The notes: generated by a model from the letters alone, not told the origin. DNA of 64,000 nucleotides from Tamarix chinensis (GCA_030549775.1 CM060174.1:45860707-45924706); one strand, 5' to 3'; shown: positions 21,480-33,345, numbered from the stretch's first letter. Made by a program: numbers and translations.

Positions 21480-22640
21480 GACACCGACGATGGTGGCAGC
21501 AGTGGCACAAAAAGAGGTAGAAAAGGGGAAAATTTGAGTATTTAGGGTAGGAGAGGGGGAATGAGGATGGAAGTTGAGGTGGTGGAAGATGCTTAGGTGG
21601 AGAAGGTTGGAGTGGTGGTGGTGGTGCAGCAAGAGGCGGCGGTGTTGTGGTGGCTGAGGGTGGTGGAGAGGTTGGAAGGGAGGAGGAGAGGGAGGAAGGG
21701 GAAAAGGAGGGTGGGGAAAGGTAGGGGAAGGTCTCTAGGTGATTTTGGAGGGTATAAGGGGTCATGGTTGCAGCGGGAGTGGCGGTGGATGGCAGCACAA
21801 GGGCAACGATGGCTGGTGTATGGCTGATCAGGGAGTGAATTTGCATGGACAGGGTGGCTCGTGCAGGACAAATCAAGGGCGCTGGATGGTGTATTTTAGT
21901 AGGGGGTGATGTAGGTAGTGGTTTGGTGGGTCGCTTGGGTGAGGGTGCTTGATGGCGGTGGCGCAACGGGCGGCGAAATAGGCTGTGGCAATAAGAGGGC
22001 ACAGATTTCGGGGTTGAGAAAAAAGGGGTCAATGGGGGTGGTAGAGGGATATTTATAGGCTAAGGAAGAGGGGGAAGGAGAGAGGGAGAAGAAGAAGGGT
22101 TGGCTACAGGCGTGTAGGTCGCTAGTCGGTGGACCAATGGCTAGAAAAGGCCTACAAAAATTACAGGTCAGGCTGCTTGGGACGTGGAAAAGGATAGGAA
22201 AGAGAGTGCCACACGTGAGGAGAGAGAGGGGATGTGATTTGGTGGAGGATTGAGAGGAGTGTTAGGGAATGGGATAGGGGCAGTAGGATAGGGTGTGGTG
22301 GTGCCAAGGCCACGTGCCTACACCTGGAAGTGGGAAGGTCGGCATTGAGGAGAGAGAGAGTTAGGGGAAGGGAAAGAAGAAGGGGGTGCGCAGCGGACTG
22401 GCAGTCCAGGAGTAAGAAAGAAAAAGAGGGGGAGTTGGACCGGGTTGGGGGGAGAAGGATGGTACAGTGCGGGCCTTGGGCCGCGCAGGAGGAAGGGAGA
22501 GGGGGTTTTTAGGCCGCGGTAGCTGGGCCTACCTAGTTCAGGGGAGGGAAGGGAAAAAAGAAAAGAAGAGAAGAAGAAAGAAGAGAAAGAGAAGGAAAGA
22601 AGGAAAAGAGGGGAAAAAGGGAAAAAGAAAAATTAGTGGG
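21480..22640 (-). other. Strand-skewed CT-rich island of fragment E
   Basis: GA-rich on the plus strand, homologous to 13083-13633. A 185-codon Pro/Ser-rich frame (21475-22032 minus) and shorter ones are explained by the low stop-codon frequency of CT-rich sequence. Confidence 0.6.
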
Positions 22641-22936
22641 TTAGGGTATTTATAATATGTTGGTATTTTAGGATATTTAAAACTAATAATATTTTAATAA
22701 ATAATCATTAAATTCCCTTTTTATAATAATATATAATTTTTGAAAGATTTTTCCTAAATTCTATTTTAATTATCAAAACATCCTAAATTTTTCTAATAAA
22801 ATTATTTATGAATTTCCTCTTGATTTTGCCTTAATTACCCTCTCTTATTTTAATAAAATAATTTATTTAATTAATTTTCCTAATAAATCCTTAATTTGCC
22901 TTAATTCTCAAAATTAGGGTTTTAGGGTATTTCACA

Positions 22937-23440
22937 AACCCTCCACAAACCCATGCCATTCTAAAACCTAAATGCCATATACAATCGCCATCATCATCGT
23001 CTTCAAAATTCATCTTAAACCTATTTTTCTTATTTAACTTTATCTATTTCCAAACATAAGATAATAATAGTATTATTACCAAATAACCATACTCAACATA
23101 TTAAATTCATAATCTAATCATCATATAACCATTATTCCAATTATATCATCATAATATTCATAACACAATTAAAACTAATCGTAAATTCTAACCCAACCCT
23201 ATGAACCAAACCATTCTAAAGTTGTTAGCATTCGAGTAGTATCACTATTATCTATTCTTTCTTGAACCACCATCATCATATTTTCATCAATTTCAAACCA
23301 TCATATTCTTTTTGAAACTCTACCCAAACCATAAGTACATATTCCTACACACATCAATTTTGGTATTAAAGCTTAGGTTGTGGTGTAGTGTGACATGCAC
23401 ATTTAATATCTTATCATTACTCCAAGTTTATTTCAAAACC
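22937..23440 (+). mobile_element. 5' LTR remnant and PBS of gypsy element 2
   Basis: The sequence before 23356 ends CACATCA and is followed by a decayed PBS, TGGTATTAAAGC (23361-23372), which differs from the initiator-Met site at two positions through C-to-T and G-to-A type changes. The following TTAGGTTGTGGTGTAGTGTGAC reads like a gypsy leader. The upstream edge is lost against fragment E at 22936. No 3' LTR of this element was found. Confidence 0.5.
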
Positions 23441-23716
23441 ATATTCCTACTTCCATATTATTATAAGAACTAATCAAGAAGGTGCCAAGATTTGAATTTT
23501 TGGTGACTTGAGAGAGCATTTTTGGAAGCACACCCTTCATGGTTTTAAAGAAGGTATGACAAGCCAAGGAGAAGATTTGAGGGACATCCTTAGTGAATTA
23601 GTGTAGAAGATCAAGAAAGTTAAGCTACATATGGGTAGGATGGAAGCCTCATAAGCCAAAATATCACATTTCCAACATCAAAACTGAATATATAAAGTAT
23701 AAGAAAATCGTAGAAT
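23441..23716 (+). pseudogene. Gag remnant of element 2, first part
   Basis: This is degraded coding sequence (around GEDLRDILSELV, with stops) leading to the word GGAAG at 23717-23721, where solo LTR M is inserted. The reading resumes after 26207. It corresponds to the N-terminal region of Gag, and the start codon cannot be fixed. Confidence 0.45.
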
Positions 23717-23721
23717 GGAAG

Positions 23722-26202
23722 TGTAACACCCCAAAATCATGACTTGAAAATTTAGTTTAAATTTTACTTTGCAGAAGCGGAAATCAATGAACGGTGGGTG
23801 TTACCGCCACACTTGACATAAGTCCATTCTCCTCACCATCGTTACGTCAAGTTCTAAGGCTTTACCAAGTCAAACCAACAAAATGCGAGGGAAATACAAT
23901 ACATAATCGATGGTTTTACAAAAGAAAGATTACCCATAACAAATGACCGTTTAGATAATTAAGTAGTTAACGATTTTCAGAACATAACAAAAGATTACAC
24001 GAAGGTGCAACAATAGTTTATCTTACATTCATCCAATCCATCATAGTTACAAGGAAAAAGGGCAAAAGGGGACGGGGTCTACTGACTCCCTTAATCTAAC
24101 TATTCACCGGGTTGATGCTCAAAATTCTTCAACCATTGCATGCCATGGACTTACTCCTCTAAAAAGTGATAGTATTAGTACGACTTCCTCGTACTGAGTA
24201 AACCACAACGCCTCTAGAGAGATAGCATACCCACGTAGCAATCATCATACAAATACGGGATTCAAAGAAAACATATGATCACATGCAAAGCCATGATTTT
24301 ATAACACGAATCCACATCACAATTAACAATACTAGTTAGATCAAAATCCCTAGCAAAGGCATTTAAAACATTCTTATAATTTCACAACCATTTTAACTTA
24401 CCAACGACCATACTTTATAGCATAATAGGAAGAATTATCGATATTCCAAACAATCTAACCAAGGTCAAGTCACTTCTAATCCAATTATTACAGAAGTATT
24501 ATGGTGGGTCTCGAATCCGGTTATATAACTTATATAACAATTCTCAAGTGGAATACAATCCCATATCCATGACAATGATCGTCAAGGAGGGTGGTACCAA
24601 AATAATTCACTTGATTCCACGGCAAATCTCGCCAAGGAAGCCACACAACATAACAACCGCCCATACTAAACCTCATAAATCAAGTCCTTAAGTACGCGTA
24701 CTCCCTATAGGGTGTATGGAATACCTATAGAGCATAAGTGAGCCCCTTGACCCGAAGGCCCAAACTATGCACTCGGCGGCCAAGTCCGAGGCATAAGATT
24801 CCTTTCCAAATCAATTCTTCCTCGGACTGCAACTAAATCACCTTGTTGTTCTCCCTATAGGGTTTTTTTAGGCTAAATTTCAGTGAAGGGAAGGGGAAGT
24901 TTGGGGCTGCAACTAAATTTTTGTTTCTGGAATTTAGGGTAGGGAAAGAGAGGATTGCAAGGGAAAAATTAGAGGGCTTAAAGGGAGAGGAAAGGAGGGT
25001 GTTTCCTACAGATTAGGACTCAATAAAAAGGAGGGGAAGAAGGGGGGAAAGGGTTGCTGCGTGGGTTAGTAGCTAAGGGGCTGCAAGTAGGTTCTTTTGG
25101 GGGTGAGGGCATCGAACAGGCTTGATGGGAAAGGGGGCCTGCAAGGGCGGGTTGAGGCATGGGGAAGGGAAGAAAATGGAGGGTTAGATGGATAGAAAGG
25201 TTGGGTAGGTGTGAAAGTTGAGAGGAGGGAAAGATAGGGGCTGCAAGTTGGTGGATGGCTAGGGTTACGTGCAACTATGGCTGTAAGTTGCTGGATGATG
25301 TGATGGAGGATGGCTAGGATTTTTTGCAGGGTTGAGTAGCATGGGAAAGGAGGAAAAATGGAGGGGTATATGGCTAGAAAAGTTGGGTAGGTGTGCAGGT
25401 TGAGAGGAGGAGAGTTTGAGGGCTGCTACTTGGTGGGAGGGCTGATTTACATGAGTTTTATGGCTGCATGTGGAGGGGTGACGTGAGGCTTGGTGACTGC
25501 ATGTGGCTGGGCTAGTTTGGTGGGATTTTTGCAGGGTGGAATGGCGTTATAAAGGAGCATAGTAGGGAGGGTGATGGGCTGCTACTAAGGGAGGGGAATG
25601 GCTGCAAAGCTAGAGGATAAGATAGGAGGAGTGTAGGGTATGGGAAAAAGGTGGCAACTTGCTGCATGGGTGGGGTAAGGTGCAACAGGTTGGGGGAGTT
25701 TAGGTTTTAATTTAGAGTCGAAAAAAGGTGGGGATGGTTAGAATTTAATTAGCAAAAACATCCCAAGGTATTAGGCTTTTAAGAGTATGGTCACTAAGGA
25801 AAAATCCTACCTATTCAAGGTCTTACTTTCGCCATTATTCTCACTAATAATTATCATAATCAATATTATTATTATTAGTGTCATCACTACCACTCCTTAT
25901 TATCATAATTATTTCTAAAATTATTATTCTCACAATTATTGTTATTGACATTATTTTTTAGAGTATTACTTATCATAAGGTGGTTGTTATTATCATCTTG
26001 TTATTAATACCGTCATCAACTTTTATCTTCCTCTACTCATATATACACTAGTCTAGGTTATTGTCTAAATTTAATAGCTATAGACTTACTCGTAACAACA
26101 AGACATTCATTATAAAAAGAATCCTATGATTTATTATGCCTTCTAATCAAAATTTACGTCTTGCGTATTTAAATTAAGAATTTATTAAAACAAGGTATTA
26201 CA
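23722..26202 (-). mobile_element. Solo LTR M, 2.48 kb, in gag of element 2
   Basis: The minus strand begins TGTAATACCTTG at 26202 and ends TTTGGGGTGTTACA at 23722. Perfect target duplication GGAAG flanks it (23717-23721 and 26203-26207). It belongs to the giant-LTR group by its end, GTGGCGGTAACACCC, and hairpin (23811-23852). It has a GA-rich (plus strand) island at 24880-25700 with loosely repeated GGCTGCAAGTTGGTGGATGG words. It lacks the long minisatellites, so it is a compact relative. The frame at 25020-25274 lies in the island and is not called. Confidence 0.88.
23811..23852 (-). promoter_or_regulatory. Conserved hairpin near LTR 3' end (copy M)
   Basis: Arms ACTTGACATAA (23811-23821) and TTACGTCAAGT (23842-23852) pair with one wobble-type difference. 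Compared with copies A, B and C (CACTTAGTACT), both arms have changed while pairing is kept, which is the pattern expected of a selected structure. Confidence 0.6.
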
Positions 26203-26207
26203 GGAAG

Positions 26208-27215
26208 CACATGATCAAATGGAGGAAGAAGGAGAAGAAAGTGTGGAAAACTATGCACAAGCTCATGAAAATTCAATAAAATCATATGATCATGTGGAGA
26301 GGGGGGATTCAATTCAACCTACCCAATTTTAAAGGTGATCTCGATCTAGAATCTTTCCTTTAATGGTTGCAAATTATTGAATCTATTTTTAAATATAAAG
26401 AGCTTACTGATGAGAAAAGATGTTGAGTTCTTATATTAAAATTTAAGAAGCTTGCTAGAGTATGGTATGACAATTTGAAGAGGAGAAGGGAAAAAGAGGG
26501 AAAAGCAAAAAGAAGATCATGGGAGAAATTAAAAAAGCATTTAAGAAGAAATTTTTTTCCAAAGAATATGAACAAGAGAATTTCAATAAAATAACTACTT
26601 TGAGGCAAGGTCTGCTTGGAGTAGAGGAATAGATTAGAGAGTTTGAAAGATTAGCTCCTATCCGTGATGTTTAAGAAATAAAAGAGAAAAGATGTGCTAG
26701 ATTTTTTGGAGCCCTAAATATGAATATTAAAGAGAAGGTTGAGGTGTACCCTTATGAGTTATTCGAAGGCTTGGTATAATTAACAATAAAATTTGAGAAG
26801 TAATTGAAAAGAACCAATCCACCAAACAAATAATCCAATGCACCATATGGTTTGCACTTCAAGGTGGTGTTGAAACTATCATTCTCTTAAACCACAATTA
26901 AAGACAGCACTAGAAGGTTCAATCATAAAGAAAAGGGCAATGACAAGTTGGTTGATAAATTGAATAAGAAATGCTTTAGAGGATATGGTAGTTTTGCATG
27001 AGAATTTCCAATTCAAAGGGTAGTGACTTTGAAAGAGATAGTGAGTATGGAAGCTTGTGATGTTGAGGAGGAAGAACTTAATGAAGACCTTGAGGAAGGT
27101 AGTGAAGATATTAAAGATGCTTTGGAAGATGGCTAAGTAGATTTTTATGTGTTGCAATGAGTGCTTCAAGTGCAACAACAACATTAAATTACTCAAAGGG
27201 AGAAGATATTTAAAG
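26208..27215 (+). pseudogene. Gag remnant of CRM-like element 2, main part
   Basis: After LTR M the sequence reads through FKGDLDLESFL, YKELTDEKRC, KFKKLARVWYDNLKRRREKEGKAKRRSWEKLKKHLRRNFFPK and further pieces of a plant gypsy Gag, with stops throughout. An acidic segment (VEEEELNEDLEEGSEDIKDALEDG) precedes the protease, as in element 1. No intact zinc knuckle remains; KCFRGYGSFA near 26975-27000 is its probable trace. The order and wording match element 1 at 3300-4210. Confidence 0.62.
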
Positions 27216-27218
27216 CTA

Positions 27219-27501
27219 AATGAAGAGTTGAAGACAAAGTGAGTGAAGTTATTATAGATAGTGGCTCTTATGCCAATGTTTTTTATGAAACAATGGTGAA
27301 CAAGCTTGGATTGAAGACCATGTATCATCTAAGGCCATATTCACTTCAATGGATAAACAAGGAAAAAGGTTTAAGGGTAACTAAACACACTATTATCTCT
27401 TTTAAAATTGGAAATTATTTGGATGATTTTTTATGCGATATTCTACTTATGGGTGCTTTTCATATTTTGTTCGGAAGAACTTGGCAATTTGATAGTTAGG
27501 T
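27219..27501 (+). pseudogene. Retropepsin remnant, element 2
   Basis: It is open from 27239 to 27499 with the catalytic IIDSG motif (about 27252-27266), KLGLKTMYHLRPYSLQW, and the C-terminal ILFGRTWQFDS ending in a stop. This is the best preserved part of element 2 and clearly homologous to 4219-4560. It may be near full length for a retropepsin core (about 90 residues), but it is now isolated from an intact polyprotein. Confidence 0.7.
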
Positions 27502-27840
27502 TACACATAATGGGGTCTTTAATTAATATGTGGTGAGTAAAGGAAAAAATAAATTTAGACACATACCTAATATAATTAGGGAGAGTTCGGTTCTAAGGAG
27601 TGAAAGGTAGGAAGAGACCAAGGGAAAGAAGAAGAAAAAAAGTTGAAGGTGAATTATAAGAAGAAAAAAAGATGTTAAAGGTAAGGAAGGAAGAAAAAAG
27701 AGTAGCATGGAGTTGTTGATCCTTAAGGAGTTATAGAAAATTAAAGCTATCAAGAGTGGGAAAGTATGTTATGCCTTAGTAGTGAAAGAATTCCAACAAG
27801 GGGGTGTGTTAACAAGAATGCAAAATTATAACAAGTGTTG

Positions 27841-28605
27841 AGAGAGTATGTAGATGTTTTCCTAGATGAGTTGTCACTTGGATTACCTCCTTTAAGAGGT
27901 ATAAAGCATGCTATTGACTTTATGCTAGGATTTCTATTACAAACAAGCCAACTAATAGATTTAATATGAAAGATTCTAAGACACCACAAAGATAAATGTA
28001 AGAATTATTAGATTGAGGCTATAGTTGAGAGAGCATGAGTTCGTGTAGTGTACCAGCTTTATTAGAACTTAAGAAGGATGGTATGTGGAGGAGGTGCATT
28101 AACTCTAGGGAAATCAATAATATCATTATTAAATATAGATTTCCAATGCTAAGATTAGATTATATGTTAGATGAGCTACATAGAGCAAAGTTATTTTCCA
28201 CGCTTGACTTTAGAAGTAGATACCATCAAATGAGGGTAAGGAAAGGGGATGAATGGAAGATGACTTTCAAGACTAAGTATGGGTTTTATGAGTGGTTGGT
28301 GATGCCATTTGGGCTATGCAATGCACTAAGTTCATTCATAAGTTTGATGATTGAAGTACTTATATCTTTCCTTGGAGTCTTTGTTGTTCTATACCTTAAT
28401 GATATTTTGATATATAGCAAGAGTAAGTTCGAATAAATCAAACATTTGAAGTGGTTATTTGATAAATTTAGGGAGGTGAAGCTCCATAGTAAAATGGAGA
28501 ATTTTGATTTTATGATGAAGATTGTTATTTTTCTTGGTTACATTGTGAGTGGAGATAGTATTAGAGTTGATCCTCCAATGGTGGAAGCTATTCAAACATG
28601 GAATA
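27841..28605 (+). pseudogene. Reverse transcriptase remnant, element 2
   Basis: The RT N-terminal block (DVFLDELSLGLPPLRGIKHAIDF) leads into an open stretch at 28035-28436 covering fingers and palm ([42 protein letters not shown]). The catalytic YxDD box reads YLND: the first Asp is Asn, which would abolish activity. After a stop at 28435 the thumb-side segment FLGYIVSGDSIRVDPPMVEAI follows (28446-28605). Coding similarity ends at about 28605, where an LTR fragment begins. RNase H and integrase are missing. RT copies element RNA into DNA in working elements. Confidence 0.72.
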
Positions 28606-28905
28606 TTCCTAAAATATCCCAAAATCCTATTTTTTAGAAATTATGGCAAAATAAGGAGTTATTAGGGAAACTAATTAAATAAATTATTTTATTAAAATAA
28701 AAGGGAATTAATTAGGAAAAATAAAGAAGAAAATAATAAATATTTTAATTAGAAAAAATTAGGGTGTTTTGCTAATTAAAATGGAATTTAAGGAAAATTA
28801 TTCAAAATAACCCAACTTAATCTAAAAAGGGATTTAATTATTATTTTCTAAATATTATTATTTTAAATAATAATCCAAAAATACCAAATGCCCAAAATAC
28901 CACTT
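28606..28905 (+). mobile_element. LTR 5'-end fragment F, inverted relative of fragment E start
   Basis: About 290 bases align, in opposite orientation, with 22650-22930. Shared pieces are AATTAAATAAATTATTTTATTAAAATAA and TTAGGGTGTTTTGCTAATTAAAAT-type blocks, broken into short matching words. It begins within CCTAAAATATCCC and stops at about 28905, against the integrase of the Athila-like element. Only the LTR start is present. Confidence 0.55.
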
Positions 28906-29234
28906 TTTGGAACACCATATTTCTAAGGATGGTATGGCATGGCCATTTTATGAGTAACACCATATTTCTTCCGAAGGGTACTGTCAATTGGTGAAATAGG
29001 ATCACCAAACCTTAGAAATATCATTTTTTGGAACAGTTGGACCACAACTTTGGCATCATTTGTGGGGGATGCCACTGATTCCACCCATTTTGAGACATAA
29101 TCCACAGTGACTAGAATAAACTTCTTGTTGTAGGATGATGGGAAGGGTCCCATGTGGTCAATTTCCCAAACATCAAATAGCTCAACCTTGAAGATGTTAT
29201 TAAGAGGCATTTCATTTCTTCTTGACACACTGTC
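28906..29234 (-). pseudogene. Integrase core remnant, Athila-like element
   Basis: The open stretch 28923-29228 reads RRNEMPLNNIFKVELFDVWEIDHMGPFPSS, VTVDYVSKWVESVASPTNDAKVV and FPKMIFLRFGDP-type sequence, the integrase core of the Athila lineage. It is followed by a short deleted loop and YGVTHKMAMPYHP. The catalytic Asp of WEIDHMGPF is present. Part of the core after FGDPISPIDS is missing, and the domain is cut off at about 28906. The N-terminal part lies beyond the LINE insertion at 31276-31560. Confidence 0.75.
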
Positions 29235-31278
29235 TTAAATCATCAACATCCTAATCATTTATTGTCTTTCCCTACAATTCATTCTGGTTAAGAATGATGT
29301 TGAAGTCTCCCAAAACAACCCAAGGAAGGGAGTTTTGATTATTACTCAATAACCAATCCCAAAGGACTTTTCTTGCAGCTCCAATATTCAATCCATAGAT
29401 AACACTCAATTGTCAGATAGATTCATGATTCCCCAAACATCTATTATTGGAGGATATCAGGCAAGAATTATTAAAGGGAGAGTAACTGGGGAGAATATCC
29501 CTCTTGCTACTAAATTGCTTAAAGGATACAATAATCATAACCTATCCCCAAGGTGCATGATAAAAATTGATATGAAAAAGGCTTATGACACAGTCAATTG
29601 GGGCTTCTTGGAGAACATGTTGTGGGATTTACATTTTCCTCCATCTACTGTAATGCTTATCATGACTTGTGTATCCTTTGTGAGTTATTCATTAAAGATC
29701 AATGCCATTCTTTTGCCACCTTTTAAGGCTAAATGAGGCATGAGATAAGGAGATCCTATTTCCCCATACTTTTTTATTATTGTTATGGAATACCTTCACT
29801 GAGCTCTTCTAAATTTATGGACCAATACAAAGTTCAAAACCCATCCTAAATGCAAAAAGGTGAAGCTAATCAATTTAATATTTGTTGATGACCTTCTTTT
29901 TTTCAGTAAGGGTGATATCAAATTTTTTATGGTGTTAATGGATACCTTTAATCATTTCTCTTCTCTCTCTGGTTCGAAGCTAAATGCTCATAAAAAGCAA
30001 TATTTTCTATGGAGTCCATGTGGCTGCTGAAACAAAAATGTTCCTACAATCTGTCCTACACATCCCCTCAGGTGAGCTTCCAATTAAATATCTTGGAGTT
30101 CCTCTATTAGGTTCCACCTTGAGGAATAAGCACTGAAAACCTCTCTTAGAGAAGATTCATATGAAGCTCAACCAATGGTAGAACAAAAACCTCAGCTATG
30201 CTGGTCATCTCCAGCTTATAAATTCTGTTCTTATGGAAATGCAAGCTTAGTGGAGTCTTCTTTTCATGCTGCCTAAGAAATTCCTTGATGAAATTACTGC
30301 TATATGTTGATCCTTTCTGTGGGTTGGAAATATTTCTTCCCACAAAAGTCCCGCTGCTTGGGAAACAATCTGTGCACCAAAGGAAGAAGGAGGTTAACAT
30401 TTTAAATATTCACTGGTGGAGTATTGTAGCAATTGGCAAGCATCTTTGGGCAATTGTTCAAGGGAAAGAGGTGCTTTCAATAATATGGATCCATGCTTAT
30501 TACATCAAGGGCTGGGACTTGTGATGTATCAATGCTCCTTCTAATGCTTCATGGATCGTTAAGAAGATTATGGAAAAAAAAACCTATATTTCAAGCTCGT
30601 TTTCATCCTGATCATGTTCAAAAATTTTGCACAAATGCAAATGATTTTAGAATTTCAAAAGTCTATCATCTTTTGAGACCAAGAAAACCTCTTATTCCAT
30701 AGTAAAAATTGGTTTGGAACAGGTTTACTATCCTAAGACACAAATTCATTCTTTGGCTTGTCATGTATGTCGTTTATTCACAAGAGACCGAATGCGGCAT
30801 CTAGGATTCATCTCAATCTTGACTTGTGAATTTTGTCAACATCATGATGAGATTCATTCTCATATTTTTCTTTGAATGTAAATTCTCAAGCTCCATTTGG
30901 CTCTCATTTATGCAAAAGACCAGAAGTGCTCAACTCCTAATCACTTGGGAGCATATTATTCATTAGCTCATTCAAGGAGCAAGAGGTCAAAGAATTCGCA
31001 AAGAATTTTTTAGATCTTTAGCAGCTGTGGTAATCTACCATATTTGGCATGAGCGGAATAGAAGAATTTTCCTGCAAACTAGTCAGTCCCCCACTCAAAT
31101 CATAAAGGTTATAATTTGAGAAATGGTGATGAGAGCATAATTTTTTTACCATTGCAAATCTTATAGGGAATTTGTTGGCTTAATAAACTTCCTTTTTAAT
31201 TTTTTTTTTCCTTGTATTCTAGAATGGTATAGTCTCTTTTCATTAATATATACTTCTTTTACTTACCCAAAAAAAATA
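29235..31278 (+). mobile_element. L1-type LINE, 5' truncated, with inverted 5' segment
   Basis: This lies inside the Athila-like integrase. From 29410 on the plus strand it encodes L1-clade reverse transcriptase: GYQARIIKGRVTGENIPLATKLLKGY, SPRCMIKIDMKKAYDTVNW, the palm box FVDDLLFF (about 29881-29905), and GELPIKYLGVPLLG. A zinc-binding RT-associated region (GHLQLINSVLMEMQA, then a weaker stretch to about 31090) follows, split by frameshifts and stops. The 3' end is T-rich and closes with a short A-run (31269-31276). The first roughly 170 bases (29241-29404) carry LINE endonuclease sequence on the minus strand, joined head-to-head to the RT part. A target duplication was not resolved. Confidence 0.75.
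29241..29404 (-). pseudogene. Inverted LINE endonuclease fragment
   Basis: The minus strand reads LSVIYGLNIGAARKVLWDWL, then LPWVVLGDFNIILNQNEL and a stop. That is the AP-endonuclease-like domain of plant LINEs, including the GDFN box. Its normal place is upstream of RT on the same strand. Here it is reversed and sits directly next to the RT start, with all sequence between the two domains missing. The endonuclease nicks target DNA to start insertion; this piece is dead. Confidence 0.75.
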
Positions 31279-31600
31279 TATTGTTAATAATCTTTAAAAA
31301 GGTTGGGCTAATAGAAACCTACTTAGAGAATCTTTAAATCTATTTTGGAAGTACTTGCATGACCCCCATATGGTGAAGAATAACAATGAGCATTGACGCT
31401 TCTAACTTTCTCTTAAGGCAAGCATCATCTGCAGACCTTAGCTATGCATTTCTTGTAAATATGAGGATCATCCCAATAGTAATCTTGACATCGGAGAGGA
31501 GTTTCTTCTTTTTCTAATAGGACAGGTCAGGTAGCATTACATCACATACTTTATAATTAACAAAGTCGGTAAACCATGGGGCTAACAAGCTAGTGATAGC
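31279..31600 (-). pseudogene. Integrase N-terminal remnant, Athila-like element
   Basis: The minus strand reads, with frame breaks, AHCYSSPYGGHASTSKI, then VGFY-stop-PNLFKDY, the zinc-binding and linker region of Athila-type integrase. It stops at the LINE edge (31278) and continues at 29234. The region from 31560 to 31690 links it to RNase H and is unreadable. Confidence 0.62.
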
Positions 31601-31689
31601 TAAAAGGTTATCATCTGAAAATGAATCATCAAAGTGGGAATCATCCTTTTCAATTCCCTCCATGCCTTTCCTTGATTTGGAGTGGTGAT

Positions 31690-33345
31690 CAACTACTACA
31701 TTCGCGATTCCCTTTTTATCCTAAATTTTGAGATCAAACTCTTGGAGTAGAAGGATCCATCTTATCAAACGTAGTATCACATCCTTTTAGGTCATCAAAT
31801 ACTTAAGGTTCGCATGATCTGTGAAGACGATAATTTTTTATCCTAAAAGGAAAGATTGAAATTTATTTGATTCAAACACCATGGCCAAGAGTTCTTTCTC
31901 TGTTGTGGTGTATTTAACTTGGGCACCATCAAGGGTTAGATTAACATAATAAATCGCCTACACCTTTCCATCATTTCTCTGTCCAAGGACTACCCCTAGT
32001 CACTTGCATCACTCAAAACCTCGAGCGAGATGTTCCAATAGGAGGTTACATCACCAAGGTAATTGTCAATGCCTATTTCAACATGTTAAAAGTGTTCAAA
32101 CACAGTTAGTCAAAGTTAAAAGGCATATCTTTGATGAGTAACTGAGTTAAAGTTTTAGCAATTTTTAAAAAGTCCTTAATGAATGTTAAACCAGTGTGTC
32201 CCAAGAAGCTATACACCCCTCTAATAGAATTTGGGGTGGCATCTTTTCATTAATGTCAATTTTTGCCTTATCTACCACAATGACCCGGCTATAGACTAGG
32301 TGGCTAAGAAAAATCCCTTATTGTACCATAAAATGGTACTTCTCCTAGTTAAGAATGAGATTCACTTCTTTGTACCTCTCTAAAACCCTAGAAAGATTTC
32401 TCAAACAATTGTCAAAAGTAGTTCCATAGAATAAAAAATCATCCATAAAAACTTCCATTATGTTTTCAATAAAGTCAGAAAAGATAGACATGATGCACCA
32501 TTAAAAAGTAGTAGGAGTAGTACATTGGCTAAAAGTCATCCTTCGATACGTAAAGGTGTCGTAGGGACATATAGAGGTGGTCTTTTTCTGATCATTCAGG
32601 TGAATGGGGATTTGAAAAAATCCCAAATACCCATCTAAATAACAAAAATAAGAATAATGGGACAACCTTTCTAACAATTGATCAATAAATGGCAGAGGAA
32701 AATGATCCTTACAAAATAGCCTCTTTTAATTTCCTATAATCTATGCACATTCACCAACCCATAATGGTTCTTGTTTGTATTAATTCATTTTTCTAATTCT
32801 TAAGGACCATCATTCCTCCCTTTTATGTAATACTTGCATCGAGCTCACCCACTCACTATTAGAAATAGGATAGATGACTCCTGCGTCAAGTAGCTTGAGG
32901 ACCTCTTTCCTTACCACTTCTTTCATGTTAGGGTTTAATCTCTATTGATGTTCAATAGAGGGCTATACCCTTAGTCTAAAAGATTTTGATGCATGCAAAT
33001 GGAAGTATGCCTTTAAGATCATCTATGGTGTAACCAATGGCTTCTATATGCAGCATAAGAATTCTAAGAAGTTTTAAAATTTCTATCCTACTTAGGCTTG
33101 CATTAACAATTACACGATATTTAGAATTAGGGTTAAGAAATTCATACCTCAATGAGGAATTGAGGGGTTTTAATTCCACCTTAGTTATTACCTCTGTCGT
33201 TAGGGCAAGAATGATTGATATCACTTCAAGAGTTTTTATCTTTTGCCTTACTTGAGGAAAAATGGGACATTCCTCCAACAACTTGGCAAAACTAGTAATT
33301 TCAAAATTTTCATCACTAGGAAATCCCTTCTCATTCAACACTCCT
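31690..33345 (-). pseudogene. Reverse transcriptase-RNase H remnant, Athila-like element
   Basis: On the minus strand from 33341: a block ELKPLNSSLRYEFLNPNSKYRVIVNASLSRIEILKLLRILMLHIEAIGYTIDDLKGILPFACIKI (open 32976-33341), LNPNMKEVVRKEVLKLLDAGVIYPISNSEWVSSMQ, then the palm with the intact catalytic FMDD box (32438-32449). RNase H follows with YTTTEKELLAMVF and VFTDHANLKYL (about 31790-31920) and the connector QEFDLKI, DKKGIANVV (about 31700). Stops and frameshifts are frequent. The FMDD form and the block before RT are typical of Athila. It would copy the element RNA and degrade the template strand. Confidence 0.75.

Larger units (their letters stand above)
19203..22936 (-). mobile_element. 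Giant-LTR fragment E (5' part), with a nested solo LTR
   Basis: Read on the minus strand it starts TGTGAAATACCC at 22936 and runs through an AT-rich start (22650-22930), a CT-rich island (22640 down to 21480), and an AAT-rich zone (21420-21212 and, beyond the nested LTR, 19813-19203). The island matches that of LTR B. The start region also matches, inverted, the fragment at 28606-28905. It ends at 19203 against LTR A. No internal region is attached. Confidence 0.6.

Noticed and set aside
21194..21508. Poly-isoleucine frame on the minus strand
   Set aside because: Microsatellite translation (AAT/ATG runs) with no real coding content.
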